In this document: positions 51,404 through 61,330 of the stretch, piece after piece | Layout: each line of letters begins with the position of its first letter | Position numbering within the stretch: position 1 is the stretch's first letter | Origin: Rarobacter incanus | GTDB lineage: Bacteria > Actinomycetota > Actinomycetes > Actinomycetales > Cellulomonadaceae | Length of the DNA stretch: 64,000 nt | Reading direction: 5' to 3' | NCBI RefSeq assembly: GCF_006715765.1 | Contig: NZ_VFNV01000001.1 | Coordinates: forward strand, 496,001-560,000 | Notes under the pieces: generated by a model | Databases searched by the model: none | The model's input: the letters and a program-made list of their open reading frames with translations, nothing else | What the model was told of the DNA's origin: nothing | Position numbers and translations under genes: made by a program

Positions 51404-52498
51404 GTGGCACGCAGGATGAGTTTTCGTAACTTCAGGATGGGTCTAGCAGGGGTCACCACGTGCGTGTTGCTCGCGGCTGCCGGCTGCTCCGCACCGGCCT
51501 CCGGCCAAAGCGGCACCAGCCATACGGCCGCGGCAACCTCTTCTTCCGCGCCGACCACGGCGCCCATGCAGAGCGAAAGTGACCAGGAGCAGGGCTCGCC
51601 CACCGCCGGCGATTCAGCGTCGCAGCCGTCTTCCGCAGCCGAATCCGGCACCGATAGCCCGCAAGACGCGGGTTCGCGGTCGGCGGGCGCCACCGACGAT
51701 GGGACGGACCAGGGCGGCGCAGATAGTGGTCGTGCTCCCGCCACCACCGACGATGACGATGGGACGCTTGCGGACGCGAAGCAATCGGATGCCGCAGCGT
51801 CGGCGGACGACGCATCTGCTGCCAGCACGTCAGCATCGCGTTCCGCGGCCAAGTCGCAGACCGCAAAGAAGCGCATCAATTGCAAGAAGAAGAAGTGCAT
51901 CGCGATCACCTTCGACGACGGCCCCGGTCCCTACACCGAAAAGCTCTTGCGGGAGCTCAAGGATGCCGAGGTCCGCGCAACATTCTTTGTCGTGGGCAGC
52001 GCCGCCAAGAAGCGACCCGGCGTCGTCCGCAAGATCGCGCAGCAGGGGCACGAGGTCGGCAACCATTCGTGGTCGCACCCCTACCTGCCGGGGCTGAGCG
52101 CCAAAAAGCAGGCCCAGCAAATCGATTCGACCACGCGCGCCATCACGGCCGCGGGAGTCGAAGCACCGACCCTGCTGCGCCCCCCGTATGGGGCGTTCAA
52201 CAAGACGACTTCGTCAATCGCGCGCAAGCGCGCAATGTCGCTCGCTATCTGGAACGTCGATACCCAGGATTGGCGAAACCGCAACGCAAAGGCGACCACA
52301 AAGCGCGCCCTGAAGGGTGCGAAGCGGGGTGCGATCATCTTGATGCACGATATCCACCCAACGACGGTGAAGGCAGCGCCGACCATCATCAAGAAGCTGA
52401 AGAAGCGCGGTTACACCCTGGTGACCGTCTCGGAGCTGCTGGGAAGCCAAAAATCGGGGACCGCCTATTACCACCAGCCGGGAACTCGTCTTTGGTGA
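51404..52498 (+). CDS. Secreted polysaccharide deacetylase lipoprotein
   Basis: 364 residues. Signal peptide with lipobox AAAGCS (about 25-30), a Ser/Ala/Asp-rich linker (30-150) that probably crosses the cell wall, then a NodB-type deacetylase domain: ITFDDGPGPYT (catalytic and metal Asp), HSWSHPYL (metal histidines), RPPYGAFN, NVDTQDW and LMHDIHP. It should remove acetyl groups from peptidoglycan or another glycan. GTG at 51404 or ATG at 51416 can start. Confidence 0.92.
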   Translation: MARRMSFRNFRMGLAGVTTCVLLAAAGCSAPASGQSGTSHTAAATSSSAPTTAPMQSESDQEQGSPTAGDSASQPSSAAESGTDSPQDAGSRSAGATDDGTDQGGADSGRAPATTDDDDGTLADAKQSDAAASADDASAASTSASRSAAKSQTAKKRINCKKKKCIAITFDDGPGPYTEKLLRELKDAEVRATFFVVGSAAKKRPGVVRKIAQQGHEVGNHSWSHPYLPGLSAKKQAQQIDSTTRAITAAGVEAPTLLRPPYGAFNKTTSSIARKRAMSLAIWNVDTQDWRNRNAKATTKRALKGAKRGAIILMHDIHPTTVKAAPTIIKKLKKRGYTLVTVSELLGSQKSGTAYYHQPGTRLW

Positions 52499-52531
52499 TC
52501 GGTGTTGGGTCACCGACTCTGGCTTTGATGC

Positions 52532-52915
52532 TTAGACGTTGAATCCGAGAGCGCGCAATTGGTCGCGGCCGTCGGGGGTGATCTTCTCGGGACCCCACGG
52601 CGGCATCCACACCCAGTTGATCTCGACGTCGGTGACCACCTCGGCAAGCGCGGTGCGCGCCTGGTCCTCGATCACATCGGTGAGCGGGCAGGCGGCCGAT
52701 GTGAGGGTCATGTCGATCAGTGCGCGGTTCTGGTCGTCCACGTCCAATCCGTACAGTAGACCCAGGTCCACGACGTTGATCCCCAGTTCGGGGTCGATGA
52801 CATCCTTCAAGGCTTCCTCGACATCGACCAGGGACGCGCGCGGCGCCCAATCGGCGGCGGGTGCATCCGCGCCGGTCTGCGCGGAAGCGTCCGCGCCGGT
52901 GACTTCTTCACTCAT
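52532..52915 (-). CDS. sufT: SufT/DUF59 Fe-S maturation protein
   Basis: 127 residues. MIP18/DUF59 domain: DVIDPELGINVVDLGLLYG and TSAACPLTDVIED with the conserved Cys, then WMPPWGPEKITPDGRDQL. It helps insert Fe-S clusters. Start at ATG 52915 overlaps the sufU stop by 8 nt; it is the last gene of the suf operon. An N-terminal 25-residue Ala/Asp-rich stretch is not conserved. Confidence 0.92.
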   Translation of the reverse strand: MSEEVTGADASAQTGADAPAADWAPRASLVDVEEALKDVIDPELGINVVDLGLLYGLDVDDQNRALIDMTLTSAACPLTDVIEDQARTALAEVVTDVEINWVWMPPWGPEKITPDGRDQLRALGFNV

Positions 52916-53405
52916 TTTCTTCAAACCCCTCGCTGTCAGTCGTTGCGGCCACGATGGCGCCACGCAGTGCGGCCCACCCCAGCAGCGCGCACTTGATGCG
53001 CGCCGGAAACTTTGAAACGCCCGCAAAGGCGGCCGCGTCGTCGAGCCGATCGAGCAAGTCATCACCGGCATCCCTACCGCGCGAATCCATCAGTGCCCGG
53101 AAATCCCCCGCCACCCCGTAGGCCTGCGCAACCGTGCTGCCCTGCACCAGGTCCGTCATCACCGACAAGGAAGCCTGGGAAATCGAGCATCCCTGCCCCT
53201 GCCAGGAAATCGATTCGATGACGGCGTCCTTGCCGTCCCCGCGCAGCGCCACGCGCAGCGTCACCTCATCACCGCACGTGGGATTGACCTGGTGCGATTG
53301 ACCGGTCGATTCAGCACCGTCGTAGTCCACCAGCCCGCGCCCATGCGGGCTGCGCGCATGATCCAAGATGATCTGCTGGTATAGATTCTGCAGGTCCGCG
53401 CTCAT
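52908..53405 (-). CDS. sufU: SufU scaffold/sulfur-transfer protein
   Basis: 165 residues. IscU-like: NLYQQIILDHARSPHGRG, then the zinc/cluster ligands NPTCGDEV (Cys), GQGCSISQAS (Cys) and IKCALLGW (Cys). The spacing between the second and third cysteines is of the SufU type, with the insert that separates SufU from IscU. SufU relays sulfur from SufS. ATG overlaps the sufS stop (ATGA). Confidence 0.94.
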   Translation of the reverse strand: MSADLQNLYQQIILDHARSPHGRGLVDYDGAESTGQSHQVNPTCGDEVTLRVALRGDGKDAVIESISWQGQGCSISQASLSVMTDLVQGSTVAQAYGVAGDFRALMDSRGRDAGDDLLDRLDDAAAFAGVSKFPARIKCALLGWAALRGAIVAATTDSEGFEENE

Positions 53406-54790
53406 TGGCTCACCCCGAAGAACTTGCGCACCCCGGATAGTGCGTCGGCGAATGCGGCCACATCGGCCTCGTCCGTATATACCGACGCGGAGGCGCGTGT
53501 GGTTGCAGCCACCCCGAAGCGGCGGTGCAACGGTTGCGCGCAATGGTGGCCGACGCGCACCAGCACGCCCGCATCGTCCAGGTACTGCCCGACGTCGTGG
53601 GCGTGCACGCCGTCGACGACGAAGGAGACAACAGCGATGCGGTCGCGCGGATCCGTGGGGCCTATAACGCGCACGCCGGGAACCGCCGCAACGGCGTCAA
53701 GGAGCAGTCGCGTGATTGTTCGCTCGTGACCGGCCACGGCGTCCATCCCAAGATGGGAAAGGTACTGCGCGGCCGCGCCAAATCCGATCGCCTGCGCGAC
53801 CGGCTGCGTTCCCGCCTCGAACCGCTGCGGTGGCGGCGCGTAGGTTGCCTCGGTCATCGTGACCACCTCAACCATCGACCCGCCCGTGGTCACCGGCGGC
53901 ATCGCCGCAAGCAGTTCCGCGCGGCCCCAGAGCGCACCAATTCCCGTGGGGCCCAGCATCTTGTGCGCCGAAAACGCAACGAAGTCCGCTCCCAACTCGG
54001 ACACGTTCACGGGCAGGTGCGGCACGGATTGGCACGCATCAATAAGGACGAGCGCCCCGACGGACCGCGCCGCGCGCACCAGCGCCGCGGTATCCGTGAT
54101 GGCACCCGTGACATTCGACACGTGGGTGAAGGCGACCACCCGGGTGCGTTCCGTTATAATCCGATCGGCGTCCTCGACCGTTACCCGCCCGTCCTCGCCC
54201 ACGGGAATCCACCGCAAGACGGCTCCGGTGCGGGCGGCCAGTTCCTGCCACGGAACCAGGTTTGCGTGGTGCTCCGCCTCGGTGACGACTATTTCGTCAC
54301 CGGGTTGCAGCGCGAAGCGCCGCGCGGCCTGTCCCCCGCGTCCCGCTGTCGCGTTCGATATCGCGTACGTGACCAGATTTATCGTCGCCGTCGCCCCCGA
54401 TGTCCACACGATTTCGCCCGGTTGCGCACCGATCAGTTCCGCGACCGTGGCCCGCGCTCCCTCAAACGCCTCCGTGGCTTCCTGCGCTAGTTGGTGCGCC
54501 CCGCGATGCACCGCGGCATTTCGCACCAGGTAGAAATCTTGCTCCGCGTCGAGGACGGGATCGGGCTTTTGCGAGGTGGCTGCGGAGTCCAAGTACACCA
54601 TCGGACGGTCGCCGCGCAGGCGGCGTTTCAGGAGCGGGAAGTCTGCGCGTATGCGCGCCAACTCGGCGGCGCTGAGCGCGGCGGGCGGTTGCGCGGGTGA
54701 TGTCGCCATGAGGGTCTGCGATTCTGACGTGGCCGGAGTGGTTGTTGGGGCGGCGGCGGGGGCGATAATTTGCGCGCGCCCCGCCGCCAC
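53402..54790 (-). CDS. sufS: Cysteine desulfurase SufS
   Basis: 462 residues from a GTG 9 bp after sufC; an ATG at 54709 would give 435 residues and also fits the family, since the first 27 residues are not conserved. PLP enzyme supplying sulfur: YLDSAATSQKP, EAEHHANLVPW, DACQSVPHLP, the Schiff-base lysine in SAHKMLGPTG, and the catalytic cysteine in RVGHHCAQPLH. All active-site residues are intact, unlike the paralogue at 37563-38663. Confidence 0.94.
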   Translation of the reverse strand: MAAGRAQIIAPAAAPTTTPATSESQTLMATSPAQPPAALSAAELARIRADFPLLKRRLRGDRPMVYLDSAATSQKPDPVLDAEQDFYLVRNAAVHRGAHQLAQEATEAFEGARATVAELIGAQPGEIVWTSGATATINLVTYAISNATAGRGGQAARRFALQPGDEIVVTEAEHHANLVPWQELAARTGAVLRWIPVGEDGRVTVEDADRIITERTRVVAFTHVSNVTGAITDTAALVRAARSVGALVLIDACQSVPHLPVNVSELGADFVAFSAHKMLGPTGIGALWGRAELLAAMPPVTTGGSMVEVVTMTEATYAPPPQRFEAGTQPVAQAIGFGAAAQYLSHLGMDAVAGHERTITRLLLDAVAAVPGVRVIGPTDPRDRIAVVSFVVDGVHAHDVGQYLDDAGVLVRVGHHCAQPLHRRFGVAATTRASASVYTDEADVAAFADALSGVRKFFGVSQ

Positions 54791-54799
54791 CGCCTGGAA

Positions 54800-55561
54800 C
54801 TAGTTGGCGTTCGCGCCCAAGAAGCGGTCGTATCCTTCGGCTTCCAGGCGTTCGGCCAGCTCCGGCCCGCCTTGCTCAGCGACCCGTCCGGCCACGAATA
54901 CGTGGACAAAGTCCGGTTTGATGTAGCGCAGGATCCGCGTGTAGTGGGTGATCAGCAGCAGACCGAGCCCGGTGTTGTCCTTGGCGCGGTTGACACCCTC
55001 AGACACGATCCGCAGGGCGTCCACGTCCAGGCCCGAATCTGTCTCGTCCAGGACCGCGATCTTCGGTTGCAGCAGTTCCAACTGCAAGATCTCGTTGCGC
55101 TTCTTCTCGCCTCCCGAGAACCCTTCATTGACGCTGCGCTCCGCGAACGATTCATCCATTCGCAGATTCGCCATCGTCTCCTTCACTTCCTTGACCCAGG
55201 TGCGCAGCTTCGGTGCCTCTCCGGAGACCGCGGTCTTCGCGGTGCGCAAGAAATTGGAAACCGAGACGCCCGGGACCTCCACCGGGTACTGCATAGCCAA
55301 GAACAGTCCGGCGCGGGCGCGCGCGTCCACCGACATGGCCAAGACGTCCTCGCCATCGAGGGTGACAGACCCCTGCGTGACCTCGTACTTGGGGTGCCCT
55401 GCGAGCGAATACGCGAGCGTCGATTTGCCCGATCCGTTCGGGCCCATGATGGCGTGCGTTTCACCGCTATTGACGGTCAGATCGACGCCGCGCAGGATGG
55501 GCTTGGGTCCTTCTTTTGTTTCAACCTGCACGTGCAAGTCGCGGATCTCGAGCGTTGACAT
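54800..55561 (-). CDS. sufC: SufC ATPase of the SufBCD complex
   Basis: 253 residues. ABC-type ATPase: GPNGSGKSTLAYS, FSGGEKKRNEILQL, and AVLDETDSGLDVDALR with the switch ITHYTRIL. The LDETDSGLD Walker B variant is typical of SufC. ATG follows GGAGG with 7 nt. The ferredoxin-like gene lies 63 bp upstream. Confidence 0.96.
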   Translation of the reverse strand: MSTLEIRDLHVQVETKEGPKPILRGVDLTVNSGETHAIMGPNGSGKSTLAYSLAGHPKYEVTQGSVTLDGEDVLAMSVDARARAGLFLAMQYPVEVPGVSVSNFLRTAKTAVSGEAPKLRTWVKEVKETMANLRMDESFAERSVNEGFSGGEKKRNEILQLELLQPKIAVLDETDSGLDVDALRIVSEGVNRAKDNTGLGLLLITHYTRILRYIKPDFVHVFVAGRVAEQGGPELAERLEAEGYDRFLGANAN

Positions 55562-55624
55562 TGTTGTTCCTCCAGGTATGAAAAGTCGTTTCTTCGGTGC
55601 GCGTTGCGCCGCGCGGCGGGTAGT

Positions 55625-55960
55625 TCAGTTGGCTGCGTCGATATCCACGAGGACACGCTCGCCTTCTATAGTCACGGGGTACACGCGAACCGGTTTCGAC
55701 GCCGGTGGTGTCGTCGGCATGCCCGTGTTGAGGTCGAAGGTCGAGCCGTGCAACCAGCACTCGATCAAGCACCCCTCGACCTCCCCGTCGGCCAACGATA
55801 CGGCGCCATGGGTGCACTGATCATCGATCGCGTGCCACCCGCCGTCGCTGTCGCGCACGATCGCCACCTCTACGTCGCTGCCGTCGGGCGCGGTGAGCTC
55901 GACGGGAAGTGCAGCCTCCGGATCGAGATCGCTAACCAGGCAGGCAAACTGTGCGCTCAT
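55625..55960 (-). CDS. Rieske-type ferredoxin in the suf operon
   Basis: 111 residues. Rieske 2Fe-2S domain: CTHGAVSL (Cys and His ligands) and CWLHGSTFD (Cys and His ligands), with no membrane segment. It resembles small Rieske ferredoxins of dioxygenase systems and nitrite reductase small subunits. Its ATG overlaps the sufD stop by 1 nt, so it is coupled to sufD. It may serve as an electron donor or an early cluster recipient; its partner is unknown. Confidence 0.9.
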   Translation of the reverse strand: MSAQFACLVSDLDPEAALPVELTAPDGSDVEVAIVRDSDGGWHAIDDQCTHGAVSLADGEVEGCLIECWLHGSTFDLNTGMPTTPPASKPVRVYPVTIEGERVLVDIDAAN

Positions 55961-57147
55961 TAGCTCTGTCCCACCGCCAAGGCCAGTTCCTCCTCGATCG
56001 ATGCCAGGAGGCGCTGCTCGACCGCGGGGATCCCGATCTCGTGCACCAATTCCGCGAAGAATCCGTGCACGACCAAGCGCCGCGCCTCCGCTTCCGGGAT
56101 GCCGCGAGCCTGGAGGTAAAACAACTGCTCGTCGTCGAAGCGGCCGGTGGCCGATGCGTGCCCGGCGCCTTCGATCTCGCCCGTTTCGATCTCCAGGTTC
56201 GGCACCGAATCCGCGCGGGCTCCCTCGGTCAAGAGCAGGTTGCGGTTTAGTTCGTAGGTGTCCGTGCCCTCCGCGATTGCCCGGATAAGTACGTCGCCAA
56301 TCCACACGGAGTGCGCGCCCTGGCCCTGTAGCGCACCCTTATACGTCGCGCGGGAGCGGGCTCGCGGCACGGCGTGGTCGACGAAGAGCCGGTGCTCCTG
56401 GTGCTGGCCGGCGTCGGTGAAGTAGGCGCCGATCAGTTCCAGGTCCGCGCCCTCGCCCACCAACTGGGCATTCACCGAGACGCGAACCAGTTCCCCGCCG
56501 AACGTCATGACCACGTGCTTGAGGGTTGCATCTTTGCCGACACGCAGGGCATTTTCTGCCACGTGGATTGCGTTGGCGTCCCAGTCCTGCACGGAAACGA
56601 ACGTCAGGTGTGCCCCATCGGCAACGTCCACGGACACGTGCACGCTGTAGGTGGCCTGCCCCGAGTGCGTCAGGACCAGCGAGGCGTTGGCGCGCTCTCC
56701 CACCTCAACGAGGATCTGCCCCCACACGACGGTGTCCACGGAAACGCCGGCCAGGTCGACGATGATGGGATCAGGCGACTCGAAATCCGCGGGTATGGTG
56801 ATCAGGATTGCGGTGGGGGCGAGCGAAGTTGCGGCCGCCGCAGGCAGGTCCCCCGGGGCTAGCACGGACTTGCTGCGCGCCTGCGCCTGATCGATCTCGG
56901 TGACCGTCACCGCGGCGGGAACGTGCGCGTCCCATTGCAGCGTTGCCACGGAGGGCTGTGCCGCAAAGATCGCATCTAACTTCTTAATTGGCGTGAAGCG
57001 CCATTCTTCCTCGCGGCCGTGGGGCCTGGCGAAATCCCTCACGTCGTAGGAGGTCACGCGCTCGGACCGGTCGGTCTGCGGAACCACCGCACCGTGGCTG
57101 TGCGCGGCGTCCAACGTCGCCTGGGAGTGATCCGTGGAAAGACTCAC
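55960..57147 (-). CDS. sufD: SufD, Fe-S assembly complex component
   Basis: 395 residues from GTG at 57147 (a TTG at 57177 would add 10 residues, but no ribosome-binding site precedes it). SufB/SufD family: REEEWRFTPIKKLD at the N-terminus, the beta-helix core, and the C-terminal signature HASATGRFDDEQLFYLQARGI with DDEQLFYL as the core. It forms the SufBC2D scaffold with sufB and sufC. Confidence 0.94.
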   Translation of the reverse strand: MSLSTDHSQATLDAAHSHGAVVPQTDRSERVTSYDVRDFARPHGREEEWRFTPIKKLDAIFAAQPSVATLQWDAHVPAAVTVTEIDQAQARSKSVLAPGDLPAAAATSLAPTAILITIPADFESPDPIIVDLAGVSVDTVVWGQILVEVGERANASLVLTHSGQATYSVHVSVDVADGAHLTFVSVQDWDANAIHVAENALRVGKDATLKHVVMTFGGELVRVSVNAQLVGEGADLELIGAYFTDAGQHQEHRLFVDHAVPRARSRATYKGALQGQGAHSVWIGDVLIRAIAEGTDTYELNRNLLLTEGARADSVPNLEIETGEIEGAGHASATGRFDDEQLFYLQARGIPEAEARRLVVHGFFAELVHEIGIPAVEQRLLASIEEELALAVGQS

Positions 57148-57201
57148 TTGTTGCTCACATTCGTTGTTTGAAATCAAAGAGTTGCAGGTGCACGCGGTCG
57201 G

Positions 57202-58638
57202 CTAGCCGACCGAGTTCTCCATTTGCAGTTCGATCAGGCGGTTGAGTTCGAGGGCGTACTCCATGGGAAGTTCCCTGGCGATCGGTTCAACGAATCCGCG
57301 TACGATCGTTGCCATCGCCTCGGTTTCCTCGAGTCCGCGGCTCATCAGGTAGAACAATTGGTCTTCGGAGACCTTGGACACCGTCGCCTCGTGACCCATT
57401 TCCACGTCGTCGACGCGCACATCGACATACGGGTAGGTGTCCGATCGCGAAATCGTGTCGACCAGCAAGGCGTCGCACAGGACGTTCGACTTGGAATGAT
57501 GCGCGTTCTCGTTGACCTGCACCAGCCCGCGGTACGACGATCGCCCCCCACCGCGGGAAACGGACTTCGACATAATGGACGATGACGTGTACGGGGCCAT
57601 GTGCACCATTTTCGAACCCGTGTCCTGGTGCTGCCCCTCACCGGCAAACGCGATCGAGAGCGTCTCCCCGCGCGCGTGCGCACCCATCAGGTACACGGCC
57701 GGGTACTTCATGGTGACCTTCGACCCTATGTTCCCATCGATCCATTCCATCGTGCCGCCCTCGGCAACCGTAGCCCGCTTTGTCACCAGGTTGTAGACAT
57801 TGCTGGACCAGTTTTGAATGGTGGTGTAGCGGACCTTTGCATCCTTCTTGACGATGATCTCAACGACAGCAGAGTGCAACGAGTCCGACTTGTAGATCGG
57901 TGCCGTGCAACCCTCGACGTAGTGGACCGAGGAGCCCTCGTCCGCGATGATGAGCGTGCGCTCGAATTGGCCCATGTTCTCGGTATTGATCCGGAAGTAG
58001 GCCTGCAACGGGATTTCCACGTGGACGCCCTTGGGCACGTACACGAACGATCCCCCCGACCACACCGCCGTGTTCAGGGCGGCGAACTTGTTGTCACCCG
58101 AGGGGATGACCGAACCGAAATACTCCTCGAAAATCTCGGGATGCTCGCGCAGTCCCGTATCCGTGTCGAGGAACAGCACGCCCTGGGCCTCCAGGTCCTC
58201 ACGGATCTGGTGGTAGACCACCTCGGATTCGTACTGCGCGGCAACGCCCGCAACCAGGCGCTGCTTCTCCGCTTCCGGAATACCTAGCTTGTCGTAGGTC
58301 CGCTTGATGTCCTCCGGCAGGTCCTCCCAGCTGGCCGCCTGCCGCTCCGTGGAACGCACAAAGTACTTGATGTTGTCGAAGTCGATGCCCGACAGGTCGG
58401 CGCCCCAGTGCGGCATCGGCTTCTTGTCGAACAGCTTCAATGCCTTCAGGCGCGTCTTGAGCATCCATTCCGACTCATTCTTGAGCGCCGAAATGTTGCG
58501 GACAACGTCCTCGTTCAAACCGCGCCGGGCGCTTTGGCCCGCGGCGTCCGAGTCGTGCCATCCGTATTCGTACGAGCCAATGGACGCGATGATCTCTTCG
58601 TCGCTGCGAGGCTGGGACGTATCAGTGGGAGCCGTCAT
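57202..58638 (-). CDS. sufB: SufB, Fe-S assembly scaffold
   Basis: 478 residues. Family features: [19 protein letters not shown], the beta-helix with [13 protein letters not shown], and the C-terminal [20 protein letters not shown] (core SEDQLFYL). No intein is present, unlike mycobacterial SufB. ATG with AAGGA upstream. It is the first structural gene after sufR, 46 bp apart. Confidence 0.96.
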   Translation of the reverse strand: MTAPTDTSQPRSDEEIIASIGSYEYGWHDSDAAGQSARRGLNEDVVRNISALKNESEWMLKTRLKALKLFDKKPMPHWGADLSGIDFDNIKYFVRSTERQAASWEDLPEDIKRTYDKLGIPEAEKQRLVAGVAAQYESEVVYHQIREDLEAQGVLFLDTDTGLREHPEIFEEYFGSVIPSGDNKFAALNTAVWSGGSFVYVPKGVHVEIPLQAYFRINTENMGQFERTLIIADEGSSVHYVEGCTAPIYKSDSLHSAVVEIIVKKDAKVRYTTIQNWSSNVYNLVTKRATVAEGGTMEWIDGNIGSKVTMKYPAVYLMGAHARGETLSIAFAGEGQHQDTGSKMVHMAPYTSSSIMSKSVSRGGGRSSYRGLVQVNENAHHSKSNVLCDALLVDTISRSDTYPYVDVRVDDVEMGHEATVSKVSEDQLFYLMSRGLEETEAMATIVRGFVEPIARELPMEYALELNRLIELQMENSVG

Positions 58639-58684
58639 TGTTGTCCTTAGGGGGTGTCGAAACTACGAGGTAAGAGTCTTGTGG

Positions 58685-59359
58685 TTAGCAGGCGGCGCTG
58701 GGGCCACGCGGCATGCCGATCGGGACGGTCGTGGTGCAGACGTGGCCGCCGTTTGCGAGTGTGACGAGGCGCTGCGTGTGTGATCCGAGAATCCGCGAGA
58801 TGACCTGCGATTCCGCCTCGCAGAATTCCGGGAATTCGGTTGCGATCGATTGGACCGGACAGTGCCCCTGACACAGTTGCAGGGTCGTGGTTCCGGGCAC
58901 CGAGCGGACCGATGCTACGTACCCGTCCTGGCTGAGCAGCTCCGCCAATTGCGCCGCCCGCTGCGCGACGGTGTCACCCGTCACCCGCGATGCGTAGCGT
59001 TCTTCGAATTCCGCCAGGCGTGTGCGGACAAACTCCTCGACGGCGTCCTTACCCGCGGTGTGCGCCAGGAAGTGCAGCGCCTGCGCCGCCAGATCGGGGT
59101 ATGCGTCCGGCAGGGACGCCTGTCCCTGGCGGGTGGCGACGTAATGGCGCGCCGGACGCCCGCGCTTGCCAACGGAGGAGGACAGGTCGCGGGCCTCGAC
59201 CCGGTCGCTGGATTCGAGGGAAGCGATATGGCGCCGGATGGCTGCCGTAGTCAGCCCCAGTTCGGTCGCAAGGCTCGCGACGGTGACCGGGCCTCGTTCT
59301 ACAATGAGTTCCATCACCCGCGCTCGGGTCGACGCCTCGTCACTGGTTACTAATTCCAA
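58685..59359 (-). CDS. sufR: SufR Fe-S-sensing transcriptional repressor
   Basis: 224 residues. N-terminal DNA-binding winged helix (about 6-60: VASLATELGLTTAAIRRHI), a middle helical domain, and a cluster-binding C-terminus with cysteines in CQGHCPVQ, FCEAES and HVCTTT. SufR represses the suf operon when its cluster is loaded. The start is a TTG at 59359 with GGGAGG 7 nt upstream; an open extension to 59416 has no family support. It is the first gene of the operon. The 164-bp gap to the divergent ABC gene should carry the regulated promoter, but no clear dyad was seen. Confidence 0.92.
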   Translation of the reverse strand: MELVTSDEASTRARVMELIVERGPVTVASLATELGLTTAAIRRHIASLESSDRVEARDLSSSVGKRGRPARHYVATRQGQASLPDAYPDLAAQALHFLAHTAGKDAVEEFVRTRLAEFEERYASRVTGDTVAQRAAQLAELLSQDGYVASVRSVPGTTTLQLCQGHCPVQSIATEFPEFCEAESQVISRILGSHTQRLVTLANGGHVCTTTVPIGMPRGPSAAC

Positions 59360-59523
59360 TGCGGCACCTCCCTGGGTATAAAATGCGTACAATCTGGCGC
59401 GAATTAGGACTTTCATCCCTGATACGCGCGTTCATATACTCAACATCTTTGTTCACTAATTGCCCTATTGCAAGCAAGGCAAGCCTCACACGTCGCCCAC
59501 CATCTCGTGGATAGACTGCTCGG

Positions 59524-60468
59524 GTGCCTGATCCCATCGCCCCCACCGAGGCCGCCCTCGCGCTGAGTGACGTCGTGAAGTCCTACGGAGGAAAACGCGT
59601 CGTCGACCGGATGACATTCACCGCCCCGCGCTCGCAAATCACCGCCATTTTGGGCCCCAATGGAGCGGGCAAGACCACGACGATCGAGTGTTGCGAGGGG
59701 CTGCGCACCGCGGACTCGGGGACAATCAAGGTGCTGGGCAGGGACCCGCACGACCCGGCGCTGCGCGAGCACGTCGGGGTGATGCTCCAAGACGGCGGCC
59801 TGCCGACCGGCGTTCGCGCGCTCGAAATGCTGCGCCATATCGCCTCGATGTACGCGCACCCACGCAGCGTCGACGACCTGGTGGACACGCTGGGATTGGC
59901 CTCATTCGCGTCAACGACCGTTCGGCGCCTGTCCGGCGGCGAGCGGCAGCGGCTGGCACTTGCCGCCGCCCTGATCGGGCGTCCCTCACTTGTCTTCCTC
60001 GACGAGCCGTCAGCCGGAATGGACCCGCAATCGCGGCACGCGGTGTGGTCCTTGATTGAAGAGTTGCGCGGCGAAGGCGTCTCGTTCGTCCTCACCACGC
60101 ACATGATGGACGAGGCCGCCGCCCTCGCCGACCACGTCGTCATAGTGGATCGGGGCAGGGTTATTGCGCAGGGATCTGTGCCCGATTTGGTCGGGGCCGA
60201 AGCCGCGACCGGCCCCGCAGTTTCGACGCTGCGCTGGTCCACCGAGGCGCGGCGCGATTTCACGCCCGTCTTCGGTGCCAGATCGACCCTGACCTGGACC
60301 GAGGCCGCACCGGGGCACTACACGGCATCCGGCGACATTGGCCCCGCGGTCGTTGCCCAGCTCACGCAGTGGTGCGAGGGCCAGGACCTGCTGATACGAA
60401 CCTTGTCGGTCAACGAACGCAGTCTCGAAGATGTCTTTTTGGACCTGACCGGACGGGAGCTGCGGTGA
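59524..60468 (+). CDS. ABC-2 exporter ATP-binding protein
   Basis: 314 residues. Walker A GPNGAGKTTTIE, LSGGERQRLALAAALI, LVFLDEPSAGMDPQ and the DrrA-type C-terminal extension. GTG start. Coupled to the permease by a 1-nt overlap. In mycobacteria an ABC-2 pair (Rv1457c-Rv1458c) lies divergent from sufR in the same way. Substrate unknown. Confidence 0.92.
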   Translation: MPDPIAPTEAALALSDVVKSYGGKRVVDRMTFTAPRSQITAILGPNGAGKTTTIECCEGLRTADSGTIKVLGRDPHDPALREHVGVMLQDGGLPTGVRALEMLRHIASMYAHPRSVDDLVDTLGLASFASTTVRRLSGGERQRLALAAALIGRPSLVFLDEPSAGMDPQSRHAVWSLIEELRGEGVSFVLTTHMMDEAAALADHVVIVDRGRVIAQGSVPDLVGAEAATGPAVSTLRWSTEARRDFTPVFGARSTLTWTEAAPGHYTASGDIGPAVVAQLTQWCEGQDLLIRTLSVNERSLEDVFLDLTGRELR

Positions 60469-61214
60469 TGAACGACGGTATGGCGCTGCGGCGCGCTTTC
60501 TCGCAGGCGGGCTTCGAGGCCCGCATGATTCTGCGCAACGGCGAGCAGCTGATGGTCACCATCATTTTCCCGCTGTTTTTGCTGGTCTTGCTCGCAAAGA
60601 CTGACGTCGTCTCGATCGCAACGGGTGGGGCCCGCCGCATCGATGTGGTGGCCCCCGGCGTGGTGGCGCTGGCGGTTATGACCACGTCGTTCACGTCGCA
60701 GGCGATCGCGACGGCATTCGACCGACGCAACGGCGTGCTGCGGCTCATGGCCACCACCCCGCTCGGCAAATCGGGGCTATTGATCGGCAAGATCGCGGGC
60801 GTCTTCGCCGTTGAGGCGGTGCAGATCGCCCTCATCGCAATCGTTGCCGCGTTCCTAGGTTGGCGCCCGGACCCTGCCGGCATTCTGCCCGCGCTGCTGA
60901 TGGTCGTCGTTGGCACAATCGCTTTTACCGCCTTGGCGATGCTGGCCGCTGGAACCTTGCGCGCGGAGGCCGTGCTCGCCGTCGCCAATCTGGTGCTAGC
61001 CGCGCTGGTGGTCGGGGGCGGTGTCCTTGCTCCCGTGTCACAGCTGCCCGGCTTCTGGCAGCACCTGGCCCTCTTCCTTCCCTCAGGCGCACTGGGAGAG
61101 GCCATGCGCGGCGCGCTACAAACCGGATCCTTGCCGCCGATTTGCGTCATAATCCTCTTGGCGTGGTCCACGGCGCTGGGGTGGGGAGTCAACAAGCTAT
61201 TCCGCTGGAGCTAA
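60468..61214 (+). CDS. ABC-2 type exporter permease
   Basis: 248 residues with six membrane helices (about 28-43, 58-82, 100-130, 140-165, 170-190, 215-240). The ABC-2 loop reads AFDRRNGVLRLMATTPLGKSG, of which RRNGVLRLMATTPL is the recognisable core. ATG overlaps the stop of the ATPase gene by 1 nt. Partner of the preceding gene. Confidence 0.9.
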   Translation: MNDGMALRRAFSQAGFEARMILRNGEQLMVTIIFPLFLLVLLAKTDVVSIATGGARRIDVVAPGVVALAVMTTSFTSQAIATAFDRRNGVLRLMATTPLGKSGLLIGKIAGVFAVEAVQIALIAIVAAFLGWRPDPAGILPALLMVVVGTIAFTALAMLAAGTLRAEAVLAVANLVLAALVVGGGVLAPVSQLPGFWQHLALFLPSGALGEAMRGALQTGSLPPICVIILLAWSTALGWGVNKLFRWS

Positions 61215-61330
61215 CGCGAGCGGCCGCACGCGACGAAACCGAGCTGCCGCACGTGACGGAACCTGGCCCCCTTATCCCGCCGCAACCACTCAGCGGCCCG
61301 GCTGTGACCCGCAAACGGAAGGATAAGACC

